64,000 nucleotides of DNA from a virus (IMGVR_UViG_3300025138_000032:1-64000); one strand, 5' to 3'. Shown: positions 25,454 to 34,168, numbered from the stretch's first letter. The notes: generated from the sequence alone by a model not told the origin. Program-made: numbers and translations.

Positions 25454-26090
25454 ATTTGTTGATTACGCAATTGAACCAGTAATCGTAGAAGAAAACGAGA
25501 AAGGTGAAAAAGAATATTTCATCGAAGGTGTATTCATGCAGGCTGATATTAAAAACAGAAATGGTCGTGTATACCCTAAAGAAGTCATGAAAAAAGAAGT
25601 AGACCGCTACTGTAAAGAGTTCGTTGAGAAAGGACGAGCATTCGGTGAGTTAGGACATCCTGACGGACCAACAATCAATTTAGATAAAGTATCTCACATG
25701 ATAACAAAATTAGACGAAGATGGTTCTAATTTCATGGGAAGAGCAAAGATTTTAAGCACACCAAATGGGCAGATTGTAAAAAATCTAATCAATGACGGTG
25801 CAAAACTTGGCGTATCATCACGAGGTTTGGGTTCGCTCGAACAAAGAGGTGGTGCCCAATATGTTAAAGGCGATTTTCAACTTGCAACCGCAGCTGATAT
25901 CGTTGCAGACCCCTCAGCACCTGAGGCCTTCGTTGAAGGAATCATGGAAGGTGTAGAATGGGTCTACGAGTCTGGTGTACTAAGAGCTCAAGATGTTGAA
26001 GTAATGCGTGATAATTTGCGTAATACCAAAATGAATAAACTCGAAGAAACTAAACTAAAAATGTGGAAAAAGTTCGTAGAGAACCTATAA
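25437..26090 (+). CDS. gp21: Prohead core protease gp21
   Basis: A 217-residue serine protease of the phage prohead protease (S77-like) family; T4 gp21 is 212. 'EGVFMQADIKNRNGRVYPKEVM', the catalytic-His region 'GELGHPDGPTINLDKVSH' and the Ser region 'LGVSSRGLGSL' are all present. It digests the scaffold and trims gp23 during head maturation. It overlaps the gp68-position gene by 17 bases. Confidence 0.95.
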   Translation: MKLISEFVDYAIEPVIVEENEKGEKEYFIEGVFMQADIKNRNGRVYPKEVMKKEVDRYCKEFVEKGRAFGELGHPDGPTINLDKVSHMITKLDEDGSNFMGRAKILSTPNGQIVKNLINDGAKLGVSSRGLGSLEQRGGAQYVKGDFQLATAADIVADPSAPEAFVEGIMEGVEWVYESGVLRAQDVEVMRDNLRNTKMNKLEETKLKMWKKFVENL

Positions 26091-26092
26091 TA

Positions 26093-26100
26093 TATAAATA
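26093..26100 (+). promoter_or_regulatory. Late promoter -10 (TATAAATA) for scaffold/capsid
   Basis: A perfect late box just after the gp21 stop. The leader carries a strong CAGGAGA ribosome-binding site before the gp22 ATG at 26136. Confidence 0.75.
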
Positions 26101-26135
26101 AAAGAGTTAAGCTAAAACTCAAACAGGAGAAAAAA

Positions 26136-27515
26136 ATGGCAGATTTAGAAAAATCCCTAGAACAAGCAATAGAAGAGGCTATGAAACAGCCTACTGATAA
26201 AGCTCAAAAAGGTGACTCAAAACCTGTTAAGCAAGGTTCATCCGATGCCGCCAAAATAGAAGGTGGAAAAGGTGAAGTCGTCAAACCAGAAGAAAATCCT
26301 GTTGGCAAAGCAGTTGCATCCGTTAAGAGCGCAGAGAAAGGAACCAAAGAAGTTAGTGGTGACCCACAACAGAAAGGTGAATCACCTGCCGAGAAGCAAC
26401 CTAAGTTGAAGAATGTTAAAGAAGAGGAAGTATCCGAAACAATGGATAAACCTTCTAAGATGCAAACTATCAAGGCTATGGTCAACGCAATGAAGGATAT
26501 GAGTAAATCAGATTTACAAGCAATGCATTCAAAAATGGATGTTGACAGTGAAGATGAAGACTCAAAAGAGGTTGACGAATCCTTGACTAAAGCAGAGATT
26601 GCGAGAAGCATCGTAGAATTCTTAAAGAGTTCAGACGAAGAAACAGTCGAAGAAACTTACAATTCAATTATTGAAGCTAAGAAAGAAGAAGAAGAAGACG
26701 AAGAAGATAAAGACGAAGATGAAGATGAAGATGAAAAGGATGTTAAAGAATCCTCAGACATCGATTCCGACCTCGTTGAGATGGAAATAGAAGACGACCT
26801 ATCTAAAATCTCAGAAGCACTTGACCTATCAGAAGAAAATTCTGAGAAAGCAAGAGTTATCTTTAAGGCTGCAGTTACTTCTAAAGTGGCAGAAATAAAA
26901 GAAGAGTTAGAAACAACTTATTCAAATAATTTAAAAACCTCAGTAGAGATTGTCAAAGGCGACCTAACAGAAGCAGTTGATAAGTATCTATCGTATTGTG
27001 CAGAAGAGTGGACGAAAGAAAACGAACTTGCAATTGAAAGAGGTTTGAGGTCAGAAATGACAGATAACTTTATTGATGGACTTAAAACATTGTTCGTAGA
27101 ACATTATGTTGAGATTCCAGAAGATAAATACAATGTTATTGATGAACTCGCAAATCGTCTTGATGAGATGGAAGACAAACTAGACACTGAAGTATCTAAA
27201 AATATGGATGTTGTCCAAGAAAACGACCAACTCAAAAGAGGCAATGTGATAATTGAGGCCTGTAAAGACCTTACCGAATCACAAACAGAGAAGATGAATT
27301 CACTTGCAGAAGGTGTAGATTTCATTAGTGCTGAAGACTTTAGTGATAAAGTTCAAGAATTAAAGAACGCTTACTTTCCAACAGACGAAAACATCGCTGA
27401 AGAAACTGTAGTAGAAGAAGGAACTGGTGATTTCTCAGAAGAGAATGAAGTCAGACTTGACCCTACAATGAACGCATATACTTCAGCAATTAGTAAACTA
27501 AAACCTTTGGGATAA
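26136..27515 (+). CDS. gp22: Prohead scaffold protein gp22
   Basis: A 459-residue, very acidic protein with long Glu/Asp/Lys runs (around residues 185-205), predicted coiled coil and no Cys-rich or membrane regions. The C-terminal half ('LNSLAEGVDFISAEDFSDKV..LK..YFP' and final 'DPTMNAYTSAISKL') matches T4-like gp22. Longer than T4 gp22 (269) because of an extended low-complexity acidic N-terminus. It should be cleaved by gp21. It directly precedes gp23. Confidence 0.9.
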   Translation: MADLEKSLEQAIEEAMKQPTDKAQKGDSKPVKQGSSDAAKIEGGKGEVVKPEENPVGKAVASVKSAEKGTKEVSGDPQQKGESPAEKQPKLKNVKEEEVSETMDKPSKMQTIKAMVNAMKDMSKSDLQAMHSKMDVDSEDEDSKEVDESLTKAEIARSIVEFLKSSDEETVEETYNSIIEAKKEEEEDEEDKDEDEDEDEKDVKESSDIDSDLVEMEIEDDLSKISEALDLSEENSEKARVIFKAAVTSKVAEIKEELETTYSNNLKTSVEIVKGDLTEAVDKYLSYCAEEWTKENELAIERGLRSEMTDNFIDGLKTLFVEHYVEIPEDKYNVIDELANRLDEMEDKLDTEVSKNMDVVQENDQLKRGNVIIEACKDLTESQTEKMNSLAEGVDFISAEDFSDKVQELKNAYFPTDENIAEETVVEEGTGDFSEENEVRLDPTMNAYTSAISKLKPLG

Positions 27516-27545
27516 ACCTAAAGGTTATTAATAGGAAATAAAACA

Positions 27546-28850
27546 ATGTTTTTATCAGAAAACTTACAAGAAAAGTGGAGCCCTATTCTAGAACACTCCG
27601 ATTTACCTAAAATCGAAGACAACTACAAAAGAGCCGTCACAGCAGTAATTCTTGAGAACCAAGAGAAAGCCCTTAACGAAGATAGAGCTACTCTCTCAGA
27701 AGCTGCACCTATTAATGCTACTGGTTCTGCCATATCTAACTGGGATCCAATCCTAATTAGTTTAGTGCGTAGAGCTATGCCAAATCTCGTTGCTTACGAC
27801 ATTTGCGGTGTTCAACCGATGACTGGTCCTACAGGACTTATCTTTGCTATGAAAGCAAGATATCAAGATTACCCAACAAACAGCACAAGACTGAATCAGA
27901 CTGAAGCTATGGGCGTAAACGAAGTACAAGATTCTTCAAGCGTCAAAGCAAAACAAGCTGGTCCTTTATATACTGCTAGAGAAGGTGATCCATTTGCTAG
28001 TTCAAGTGCGTACGCTAACGCAACTACAACTGGTATGAGCACAGCTACTTCAGAAGCATTAGGTGATTCAAGTACTAACCATTTCGCAGAAATGAGTTTT
28101 ACAATTGAAAAATCTACTGTAACTGCTGTATCAAGAGCATTAAAAGCCGAATACACACTCGAACTTGCACAAGACTTAAAAGCTATCCACGGTCTTGACG
28201 CTGAGTCTGAGTTAGCAAACATCTTATCTTCAGAAATACTTGCTGAAATTAACAGAGAAGTAGTAAGAAGTGTAAATGTACAAGCAAAAACTGGTGCTAC
28301 AGGCACTGCATCTGCTGGTACATTCAACTTAGATGTTGACGCTAACGGAAGATGGTCAGTTGAGAAGTTCAAAGGTTTGTTATTCCAAATCGAAAGAGAA
28401 TCAAATGTAATCGCAAAAGAAACTCGTAGAGGTAAAGGTAACTTTATTCTATGTAGTTCTGATGTTGCATCTGCTCTTTCAATGGCAGGCGTATTAGATT
28501 ACGCTCCAGCACTTTCAACTTCTTTGAATGTTGATGACACAGGCAATACATTTGCTGGTGTTCTTAACGGAAGAGTTAAAGTGTATATCGATCCATATGC
28601 TGGGTCTGATTACATGACAGTTGGTTATAGAGGTTCAAACCCATATGACGCTGGTATGTTCTATTGTCCGTATGTTCCATTACAAATGGTTCGTGCAGTT
28701 GGCGAGAACACATTCCAACCGAAAATTGGTTTCAAAACAAGATACGGAATGGTATCTAACCCATTCGTTGGTGCTACACCATCAAGTGGCCTTGCTTCCG
28801 CTGGAACAAACCAATACTACAGAAAGATTGCAGTTTCAAACATCCTGTAA
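27546..28850 (+). CDS. gp23: Major capsid protein gp23
   Basis: A 434-residue capsid protein. 'LSENLQEKWSPILEHSDLPKI', 'VRRAMPNLVAYDICGVQPMTGPTGLIFAM', 'FAEMSFTIEKSTVTAVSRALKAEYT' and 'GRVKVYIDPYAG' are classic T4-like gp23 signatures. T4 gp23 is 521 residues before gp21 cleavage. An AGGAAATAAA stretch precedes the ATG and a strong terminator follows. Confidence 0.97.
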   Translation: MFLSENLQEKWSPILEHSDLPKIEDNYKRAVTAVILENQEKALNEDRATLSEAAPINATGSAISNWDPILISLVRRAMPNLVAYDICGVQPMTGPTGLIFAMKARYQDYPTNSTRLNQTEAMGVNEVQDSSSVKAKQAGPLYTAREGDPFASSSAYANATTTGMSTATSEALGDSSTNHFAEMSFTIEKSTVTAVSRALKAEYTLELAQDLKAIHGLDAESELANILSSEILAEINREVVRSVNVQAKTGATGTASAGTFNLDVDANGRWSVEKFKGLLFQIERESNVIAKETRRGKGNFILCSSDVASALSMAGVLDYAPALSTSLNVDDTGNTFAGVLNGRVKVYIDPYAGSDYMTVGYRGSNPYDAGMFYCPYVPLQMVRAVGENTFQPKIGFKTRYGMVSNPFVGATPSSGLASAGTNQYYRKIAVSNIL

Positions 28851-28878
28851 ACTTAGTAGTTTCGAATTTATTCGAATT

Positions 28879-28908
28879 AAAAAGGGACTTTCAGAGTCCC
28901 TTTTTTTT
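28879..28908 (+). terminator. Intrinsic terminator after gp23
   Basis: An AAAAGGGACT/AGTCCCTTTT stem with a short TTCAG loop and a run of eight T. Confidence 0.92.
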
Positions 28909-28913
28909 AGCGT

Positions 28914-28921
28914 ACTAAATA
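28914..28921 (+). promoter_or_regulatory. Late promoter candidate (ACTAAATA)
   Basis: ACTAAATA directly after the gp23 terminator. The leader holds a TGTAC/GTACA inverted repeat (28925-28940) and CGGAG before the ATG at 28961. Confidence 0.45.
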
Positions 28922-28960
28922 CTACTGTACAATAAAGTACAACACACACACGGAGAAAGT

Positions 28961-29182
28961 ATGAACAATACACAACCTAAAAGTGGCTTTGAAATCAGAG
29001 CCGATTTACTTCAACAAAGTGAGAGTATACTCACTGGAAACATCTATAGAATGAATGATGCTATCGTTCAACATAACGATAATTTTCCAAACGATAAGAA
29101 ACCATTAGGTGACCAATTCGTTTCCACGGAAGATGTTATTTCAACTGCAAGATTATTAAACGAATTTGTAAACGAGAAGTAA
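28961..29182 (+). CDS. Small conserved phage protein downstream of gp23
   Basis: A 73-residue helical protein. 'SGFEIRADLLQQSESIL......VSTEDVISTARLLNEFV' resembles small proteins of unknown function found in T4-like cyanophages near the capsid genes (from memory, not checked). It is an independent unit: its own promoter candidate, SD (CGGAG) and terminator (29189). Confidence 0.65.
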   Translation: MNNTQPKSGFEIRADLLQQSESILTGNIYRMNDAIVQHNDNFPNDKKPLGDQFVSTEDVISTARLLNEFVNEK

Positions 29183-29188
29183 AACTTT

Positions 29189-29211
29189 AGGGGACTTCGG
29201 TCCCCTTTTTT
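29189..29211 (+). terminator. Intrinsic terminator with UUCG tetraloop
   Basis: AGGGGAC (29189-29195) pairs with GTCCCCT (29200-29206) across TTCG, then T6. Confidence 0.93.
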
Positions 29212-29223
29212 GTAGACAATATT

Positions 29224-29712
29224 ATGGAATTGTACACCGAGTCAGTATCACCTGATTTGACACATAGAATATATGCTGTTTATCGTAACTCAGATAATAA
29301 TTATTTTGATGACGATAGACATCATGCAAGTTCTATAGGTCATTTTCTTTTGAGTAGTTATACTATAGAAGAAATGCAATTTGTTTGGTCTACATTGTTA
29401 GAAAATGAGAAATCATTTGCTCTAGATTACGAACCAGTTCTGTTTAGAGTATTAAAGTACACGCCAGGTTGTTATGTGCAACCTCATGAAGATGTCGCAA
29501 AATATGGCGATGAAACAGACCATAGTCTTATCATTCAATTGAATCCCACAAATGAGTTTAAAGGTGGTATTCCTACGGTTGCAGATAAAGAATATCGTAT
29601 AGAACAAGGCGATGCCTTGATTTATCAATACGGAGAAAGACACGGAGTTACAGAAGTCACCGAAGGTGTTCGATATGTACTCAATGTGAGAATGAAGAAA
29701 ATACATAAATAG
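29224..29712 (+). CDS. 2OG-Fe(II) oxygenase
   Basis: A 162-residue protein. First iron pair in 'YVQPHEDVAKYGDE', 'FKGGIPTVADKEYRIEQGDALIYQYGERHGVTEVTEGVRYVLNVRM' giving the distal His (RHGV) and the 2OG-binding Arg. Note HxD is HED here. Substrate unknown. There is no SD before its ATG, which lies 13 bases after the terminator T-run; an alternative start further in is possible. Confidence 0.8.
   Translation: MELYTESVSPDLTHRIYAVYRNSDNNYFDDDRHHASSIGHFLLSSYTIEEMQFVWSTLLENEKSFALDYEPVLFRVLKYTPGCYVQPHEDVAKYGDETDHSLIIQLNPTNEFKGGIPTVADKEYRIEQGDALIYQYGERHGVTEVTEGVRYVLNVRMKKIHK
29704..29711 (+). promoter_or_regulatory. Late promoter -10 (CATAAATA), leaderless layout
   Basis: CATAAATA overlaps the stop of the oxygenase gene. 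Five bases (GTATT) then ATG at 29717. No SD. Confidence 0.65.
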
Positions 29713-29716
29713 TATT

Positions 29717-30262
29717 ATGGGTATAAAAACAGATATAAACAAGTCAATACTAAACAGAAACAACTTTAGACTTCTGATAGATAAAGTTCCTACTGTAGAG
29801 TATTATGTCAGAACAGTAAACATACCAGGTGTTCAATTTGGTGAAACTGTTCAGTCAGCAGGTGTTGGTCTAGATGCATTCTTTCCAGGCGATAAGGCAT
29901 CATTTGATACATTAGAAGTATCATTCTTAGTAGACGAAGACTTAGAAAACTTTGTTGAGATGTACAACTGGATAGACTCTATTGTACCTCTAAGTGACCC
30001 AAAACTATATGGCACATACACTGATACTGCTGTGACTAGAACAAATGTTCTCGCATCTATTGATAACGATAGAAATCAGTACTCAGATATAACACTAGTT
30101 ATAAACACAAATAAAAATTTACCTAATAGATACATAAGATTTCATGATGCATTCCCTACATCGCTAGGGTCAATCGAATTGGAATCAGGCGCAGATGCCG
30201 AACCGGCAGTAGTCACTGTATCATTTAGATTTTCGTATTACGAGATAAAAACCACCTCGTAA
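29717..30262 (+). CDS. Tail completion protein gp3-like (tail-tube fold)
   Basis: A 181-residue protein with the tail-tube plan: 'NNFRLLIDKVPTVEYYVRTVNIPGVQFGET', a central 'FDTLEVSFLVDEDLENFVEMYNWI' and 'FPTSLGSIELESG....VTVSFRFSYYEI', parallel to gp19. T4 gp3 (176 residues, tail terminator) has this fold, and marine T4-like phages place gp3 between gp23 and uvsY, as here. gp54 is longer, so gp3 is the better call. Confidence 0.7.
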   Translation: MGIKTDINKSILNRNNFRLLIDKVPTVEYYVRTVNIPGVQFGETVQSAGVGLDAFFPGDKASFDTLEVSFLVDEDLENFVEMYNWIDSIVPLSDPKLYGTYTDTAVTRTNVLASIDNDRNQYSDITLVINTNKNLPNRYIRFHDAFPTSLGSIELESGADAEPAVVTVSFRFSYYEIKTTS

Positions 30263-30279
30263 TTTACTACAAACTGTAG

Positions 30280-30285
30280 TATAAT
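30280..30285 (+). promoter_or_regulatory. -10 box before uvsY
   Basis: TATAAT lies 8 bases before the uvsY ATG at 30294. It is preceded by the inverted repeat CTACA/TGTAG (30267-30279) and lacks a recognisable TTGACA, so an activator may be needed. The leader would be only 1-2 bases. Confidence 0.45.
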
Positions 30286-30293
30286 AGTATATT

Positions 30294-30737
30294 ATGAACT
30301 TAGAACAATTGAAAGCAGAATGGGAAAAGGATTGTGAGATAGACGATATCGAACTTGATACGGCATCTTTACATGTACCCAAACTACACGCAAAATACTC
30401 AGACCTATTAACAAGTAAAATCTTACTGTTAAAAAAATACAACCAAGACTACAACGAACTACTTAAGTATAAGTGGATGTGGTTCAATGGCAAACTTGAC
30501 GATGATATGATAAAAAAGTTTGGTTGGCAAACAGACCCATTTGATGGTCTAAAAATAATGAAAACAGACTTTAATTATTTCTTCAATTCTGATAAAGATT
30601 TAGTCGAATTACAAGCGAAGATTGACTATCTACAAGTCACCGTTGACTTTGTAAAGAGATGCATGGATAATATCACATGGAGACATCAAACAATTAAGAA
30701 CACAATAGAATGGCGTAAATTCATGGCAGGACAATAA
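30294..30737 (+). CDS. uvsY: Recombination mediator UvsY
   Basis: A 147-residue protein (T4 UvsY 137). It opens MNLEQLKAEWEKDCEIDDIELD, continues 'LHAKYSDLLTSKILLLKKYNQDYNELLKYKW..FNGK' and ends 'TIEWRKFMAGQ', all as in UvsY. It loads UvsX onto gp32-coated ssDNA. The neighbourhood with uvsW downstream supports the assignment. Confidence 0.9.
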   Translation: MNLEQLKAEWEKDCEIDDIELDTASLHVPKLHAKYSDLLTSKILLLKKYNQDYNELLKYKWMWFNGKLDDDMIKKFGWQTDPFDGLKIMKTDFNYFFNSDKDLVELQAKIDYLQVTVDFVKRCMDNITWRHQTIKNTIEWRKFMAGQ

Positions 30738-30739
30738 TA

Positions 30740-31429
30740 ATGAACTTAAGAAAATATGCAATGATATATCCTAGTTATCTATCTCAACATGAGTGTGATA
30801 CAATACAAACTTTTTCTGAAAGATACGAAGAAGTTGTATCTGGTATAGGTCAAAAAAATAATGATGTAGATGCTGAAGAACTTCAAGAACACGGCCAGGT
30901 TGATGACAATATCAGACAATCAGATGTCAGATGGTTAATACATGAAGAGTTTCCACTTGAGATTGCACAAAAAATAGAAAAAGGAATCAACATGGCGTCA
31001 GCTGATGCTGGTTGGTTACATCAATGGGACTATGTAGAACATCATCAATACACGACATATAGACATAGACCAGATGCACGAGTAACTGGAGATTTCTATA
31101 CATGGCATACAGATTCAAGCGATGAAGCACAATCAGACGGTGGCAAATACAGAAAGTTAAGTTCTACTATTCAATTATCACATCCAGACGAATATGAAGG
31201 TGGATTGTTTCAATGGTTAGAACCAAGAGGAATGTTTGATATGTTAAGAAACAATCAAAGTCTTCAGTCTGTTTGTGTTGATGAATATATTCAAACTGTT
31301 CCATTCAGTGGAAAAGAAAGAGGAAGTCTTATAGTATTTCCTTCTTTTGTACATCACCAAGTAACACCAGTTACCAGAGGGACTAGAATATCACTAGTTA
31401 GTTGGTTTCATGGTCATCCCTATGTCTAA
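30740..31429 (+). CDS. PKHD-type 2OG-Fe(II) oxygenase
   Basis: A 229-residue oxygenase inserted between uvsY and uvsW. 'GDFYTWHTDSSDEAQSDGGKYRKLSSTIQLS' supplies the HxD pair, 'YEGGLFQW' the GG turn, and 'RGSLIVFPSFVHHQVTPVTRGTRISLVSWFHG' the distal His and Arg. This matches the PiuC/PKHD hydroxylase group common in marine T4-like phages. Its end overlaps the uvsW start. Confidence 0.85.
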   Translation: MNLRKYAMIYPSYLSQHECDTIQTFSERYEEVVSGIGQKNNDVDAEELQEHGQVDDNIRQSDVRWLIHEEFPLEIAQKIEKGINMASADAGWLHQWDYVEHHQYTTYRHRPDARVTGDFYTWHTDSSDEAQSDGGKYRKLSSTIQLSHPDEYEGGLFQWLEPRGMFDMLRNNQSLQSVCVDEYIQTVPFSGKERGSLIVFPSFVHHQVTPVTRGTRISLVSWFHGHPYV

Positions 31430-32828
31430 TCTAGTCACCGTCTCTAAAGTAGACGAGTGTTTTCTAAAAGTAAATTGTGACAAAGGTCTTGCAAGAGACT
31501 TATACGATTTCTTTTCATTTACTGTACCTGGCGCCAAGTTCATGCCGTCATACAAAAACAAATGGTGGGATGGTAAAGTAAGACTATTCTCTCTAAAAAC
31601 TCAGAAGATATACATAGGTCTACTACCCTACATTGACGAGTTTTGTAGAGAAAGAGGATTCGATTTCGAGGGCGTAGAAGATGTCATCGGACACAAACAT
31701 AAACTCAAAGATTGGAATGTAGAAGACTTAAACTTACCCTTTGCTCCTAGAGATTACCAACTCGAAGCATTCAAAGAGACAGTCAAGTATGGTAGACAAC
31801 TTCTTTTGTCTCCTACGGCATCTGGCAAGTCTTTAATCATATATATGATAGCCAGATACTATAACATGAAAACAATTATAATTGTTCCTACTACATCACT
31901 AGTAGAACAAATGACAAAAGATTTTCAGGAGTATGGATATGATAAACAAGTATGTAAAATTTATAGTGGTCAACCTGTATTTCCTGCTGACATTACGGTT
32001 ACTACATGGCAGAGTTTTGCTAAAGCACCTAAAGAGGTTATGCAATCGTTTGATGTAGTAATAGGAGATGAGGCACATCTATTCAAGGCACAAACACTCA
32101 AAGGTATATTAGAGAAGATGAAGACCACTGCAATTAGAGTTGGTCTTACAGGAACATTAGATGGTACAGAAGTTCATAGACTACAACTAGAAGGACTATT
32201 TGGTCCTGTTAAGAAAGTAGTATCTTCGGCACAACTTATGGAAGAAGGTACAATTGCTAATTTAAAAATTGATTGTGTCATACTCCGTCATACTAAACAG
32301 AAAAAAATGTCGTATCAAGATGAGATGGATTACTTAGTCGGCAATGATAGTAGGAACGAATTCATATGTAATCTAGTATATTCACTGAAAGGAAATACTC
32401 TAGTATTGTTTCAGTTTGTAGAGAAACATGGGGTTCTACTGCATAAGAAAATGTTTGAAAGATTAGATGATAAACTGCATTATGTATACGGTGGTACAGA
32501 TGTAGAAGACAGAGAGAATGTAAGAGAAGTCGTAGAAAAGGCCAGTGATAATGTCATACTGGCGTCATACGGAACTTTTTCAACAGGAGTAAACATTAAG
32601 AAAATAGATAATGTTGTATTTGCAAGTCCCTCTAAATCTAGAATAAGAAATTTACAATCAATTGGTCGTGGTCTTCGTAAGGCAGAAGGCAAAACTGAGA
32701 TGAGGTTATTTGATATTGCAGATGACCTACAATGTGAAAATCATACTTTAAATCACCTTAAAGAACGGATAAATATATATAACGAAGAAAGTTTTTCATA
32801 TGAACTCAAACAATTTGACCTTAAATGA
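31422..32828 (+). CDS. uvsW: UvsW RNA/DNA helicase
   Basis: A 469-residue SF2 helicase from ATG 31422 (MSNLVTVSKVDE); ATG 31410 adds four residues. N-terminal DNA-contact domain (YDFFSFTVPGAKFMP...WWDGKVRL), Walker A SPTASGKS, DEAH box in VVIGDEAHLF, motif III VGLTGTLDG and motif VI QSIGRGLRKAEGK. In T4 it remodels branched DNA and shuts off origin R-loops late in infection. It overlaps the next gene by 4 bases. Confidence 0.95.
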   Translation: MSNLVTVSKVDECFLKVNCDKGLARDLYDFFSFTVPGAKFMPSYKNKWWDGKVRLFSLKTQKIYIGLLPYIDEFCRERGFDFEGVEDVIGHKHKLKDWNVEDLNLPFAPRDYQLEAFKETVKYGRQLLLSPTASGKSLIIYMIARYYNMKTIIIVPTTSLVEQMTKDFQEYGYDKQVCKIYSGQPVFPADITVTTWQSFAKAPKEVMQSFDVVIGDEAHLFKAQTLKGILEKMKTTAIRVGLTGTLDGTEVHRLQLEGLFGPVKKVVSSAQLMEEGTIANLKIDCVILRHTKQKKMSYQDEMDYLVGNDSRNEFICNLVYSLKGNTLVLFQFVEKHGVLLHKKMFERLDDKLHYVYGGTDVEDRENVREVVEKASDNVILASYGTFSTGVNIKKIDNVVFASPSKSRIRNLQSIGRGLRKAEGKTEMRLFDIADDLQCENHTLNHLKERINIYNEESFSYELKQFDLK

Positions 32829-33319
32829 CATCACCAATAGATTTAGTACCAAATAGATACGAAGTAATTAAACTCAAAGACGGAGCAGAAATAGTCGGAA
32901 TGACTAAAGACTGTGGAGATTACTTAGAGATAACATTACCTATGATATGTCAGTTATCTATTGTACCAGGAACACCAAGAACAAATGCAGTGTTTTACCC
33001 TTACTCACCATTGAGTTCGGACGAGAGAGTTCAATTACCAAAATCACAAGTCGTTCATAGAAATTTAATGAACCCTCAGTTTATAGAATTTTATGATAAT
33101 GCATCAAGCAAATGGTTCGAGATGATTGAGAACCAAAGTATACCTCTAATGACTAAACAAGACGAAAAGATTGCAGATAGAATGAGAGGTGCTCTAAATG
33201 AAATGATGAGTAAATACCAACACATAGATGATGCAACACTAGACAGAGCCTTAGAAGATTTAGAATTCGAAGATGATTTCGATGAAGATTATATAATCGA
33301 CAAAAAGAAATTACATTAG
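32825..33319 (+). CDS. LSm/Hfq-like N-terminal domain protein
   Basis: A 164-residue protein. Residues 10-80 (YEVIKLKDGAEIVGMTKDCGDYLEITLPMICQLSIVPGT...QLPKSQVV) read as an Sm-like barrel and resemble the smaller protein at 60015. The C-terminal third is strongly acidic and helical (LDRALEDLEFEDDFDED). Such proteins occur in T4-like cyanophages with unknown role; RNA binding is inferred. Coupled to uvsW by an ATGA overlap. Confidence 0.6.
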   Translation: MTSPIDLVPNRYEVIKLKDGAEIVGMTKDCGDYLEITLPMICQLSIVPGTPRTNAVFYPYSPLSSDERVQLPKSQVVHRNLMNPQFIEFYDNASSKWFEMIENQSIPLMTKQDEKIADRMRGALNEMMSKYQHIDDATLDRALEDLEFEDDFDEDYIIDKKKLH

Positions 33320-33331
33320 GCTTTTGAAATG

Positions 33332-33339
33332 ACTAAATA
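33332..33339 (+). promoter_or_regulatory. Late promoter candidate (ACTAAATA) for small membrane cluster
   Basis: ACTAAATA about 13 bases past the previous stop. The leader to 33405 is AT-rich with a final CTGGAGA ribosome-binding site. Confidence 0.45.
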
Positions 33340-33404
33340 AGTGCGTATAACTTTGAGTTATATACATTTATCATTATAATTTATATATTTAAACTGGAGA
33401 TACC

Positions 33405-33569
33405 ATGTCAGCTGCAATCAGATTGATTCAGAAGAGCATGGTGGGACGATTCGAAGACCTGAAAGAAGTGCTACCTAGCATCATAGAAGCAATTGAGTTT
33501 ACGACACTATTGACTCTTCCTGTTTTACTACCGTTTTTCATTATGTTTATGTCGAAAGGCATTGTATAG
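33405..33569 (+). CDS. Small membrane protein
   Basis: A 54-residue ORF, ATG 33405 preceded by CTGGAGA. A basic amphipathic N-terminus (SAAIRLIQKSMVGRFEDLKE) leads to one membrane segment (about 33-51, LLTLPVLLPFFIMFM). First of four consecutive tiny membrane-type ORFs. No family recognised. The stop TAG overlaps the GTG start of the next ORF. Confidence 0.6.
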   Translation: MSAAIRLIQKSMVGRFEDLKEVLPSIIEAIEFTTLLTLPVLLPFFIMFMSKGIV

Positions 33570-33667
33570 TGTCTAACAAGACTAAAACTAACTTACAAAA
33601 CACAGCAGAGGTGGCAACACTTCTGTTCGTGTTCTGTATTTCAATAATAGGACTACTACCAAAGTGA
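33569..33667 (+). CDS. Tiny membrane protein (GTG start)
   Basis: A 32-residue ORF from GTG 33569, coupled to the upstream stop (TAGTG), with one hydrophobic stretch (VATLLFVFCISIIGLL). The stop overlaps the next start. Because it is so short, confidence rests on the tight stop-start coupling on both sides. Confidence 0.45.
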   Translation: MSNKTKTNLQNTAEVATLLFVFCISIIGLLPK

Positions 33668-33918
33668 AACTAGATTCATGGAAAAGACCGAAAGATGTTA
33701 TATATTGCGAATACAGACAAGAAGACCTCAATTTTAACTCACTAAATATAGTAGAAGATGCAACTCCTGAAGAAGTTGATGAGTGGATGAACACTGATTA
33801 CTTCATGAAAGGCGAATTCGATGTAATGAAATTGTTCGTTCTAGTTCCTGCATTGATTCAAGTTACAGTATTTTTTATGATGCTCTTTATGTTTTATGTC
33901 AATAGTCTCGTATTTTAG
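33664..33918 (+). CDS. Small membrane protein, C-terminal anchor
   Basis: An 84-residue protein from GTG 33664. A soluble acidic N-terminal domain (VIYCEYRQEDLNFNSLNIVEDATPEEVDEW) is followed by a C-terminal membrane segment (about 60-82, FVLVPALIQVTVFFMMLFMF). Unknown function; likely cytoplasmic domain tethered to the inner membrane. Confidence 0.6.
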   Translation: MKLDSWKRPKDVIYCEYRQEDLNFNSLNIVEDATPEEVDEWMNTDYFMKGEFDVMKLFVLVPALIQVTVFFMMLFMFYVNSLVF

Positions 33919-33934
33919 AAAAACGCTTAAACTC

Positions 33935-34069
33935 ATGTTTGGGTTAGGCAAATCCGAAGACTTTGAGATAAGTATACTTAATATACTAATAATTGCGATA
34001 TTATTAGGAATTATGTTTGTAGTAGGTAATGGATTACTCCTTATATGGATCCTGACCCTGGCGACATAA
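33935..34069 (+). CDS. Tiny membrane protein
   Basis: A 44-residue ORF, MFGLGKSEDFEISILNILII..., almost wholly one or two membrane segments (ISILNILIIAILLGIMFVVG). No strong SD. Last of the small membrane run; the divergent promoter candidate at 34072 lies just behind it. Confidence 0.5.
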   Translation: MFGLGKSEDFEISILNILIIAILLGIMFVVGNGLLLIWILTLAT

Positions 34070-34071
34070 TT

Positions 34072-34110
34072 AGTTTATCATGCTATTTGTATCCTCACAA
34101 GGGGGTTTTT
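34072..34110 (-). promoter_or_regulatory. Minus-strand sigma70-like promoter candidate (antisense)
   Basis: On the minus strand: AAAAACCCCC, -35 TTGTGA, 17-base spacer ending TGA, -10 TAAACT (extended -10 TGnTAAACT). The AAAA-C5 tract abutting the -35 is shared with promoters at 46932 and 55705. It would read antisense through 34069-33405. It is the only minus-strand signal I can argue for. Confidence 0.35.
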
Positions 34111-34143
34111 AAATTAATTTTAATTTAATTAACCTAAAAAACC
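34104..34143. other. AT-rich imperfect inverted repeat
   Basis: GGTTTTT...AAAAACC arms enclose AAATTA/TAATTT. It has no clear T tract on either side, so it is not a confident terminator. Confidence 0.35.
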
Positions 34144-34168
34144 ACTATCCCTACAACAACTAATCTAG

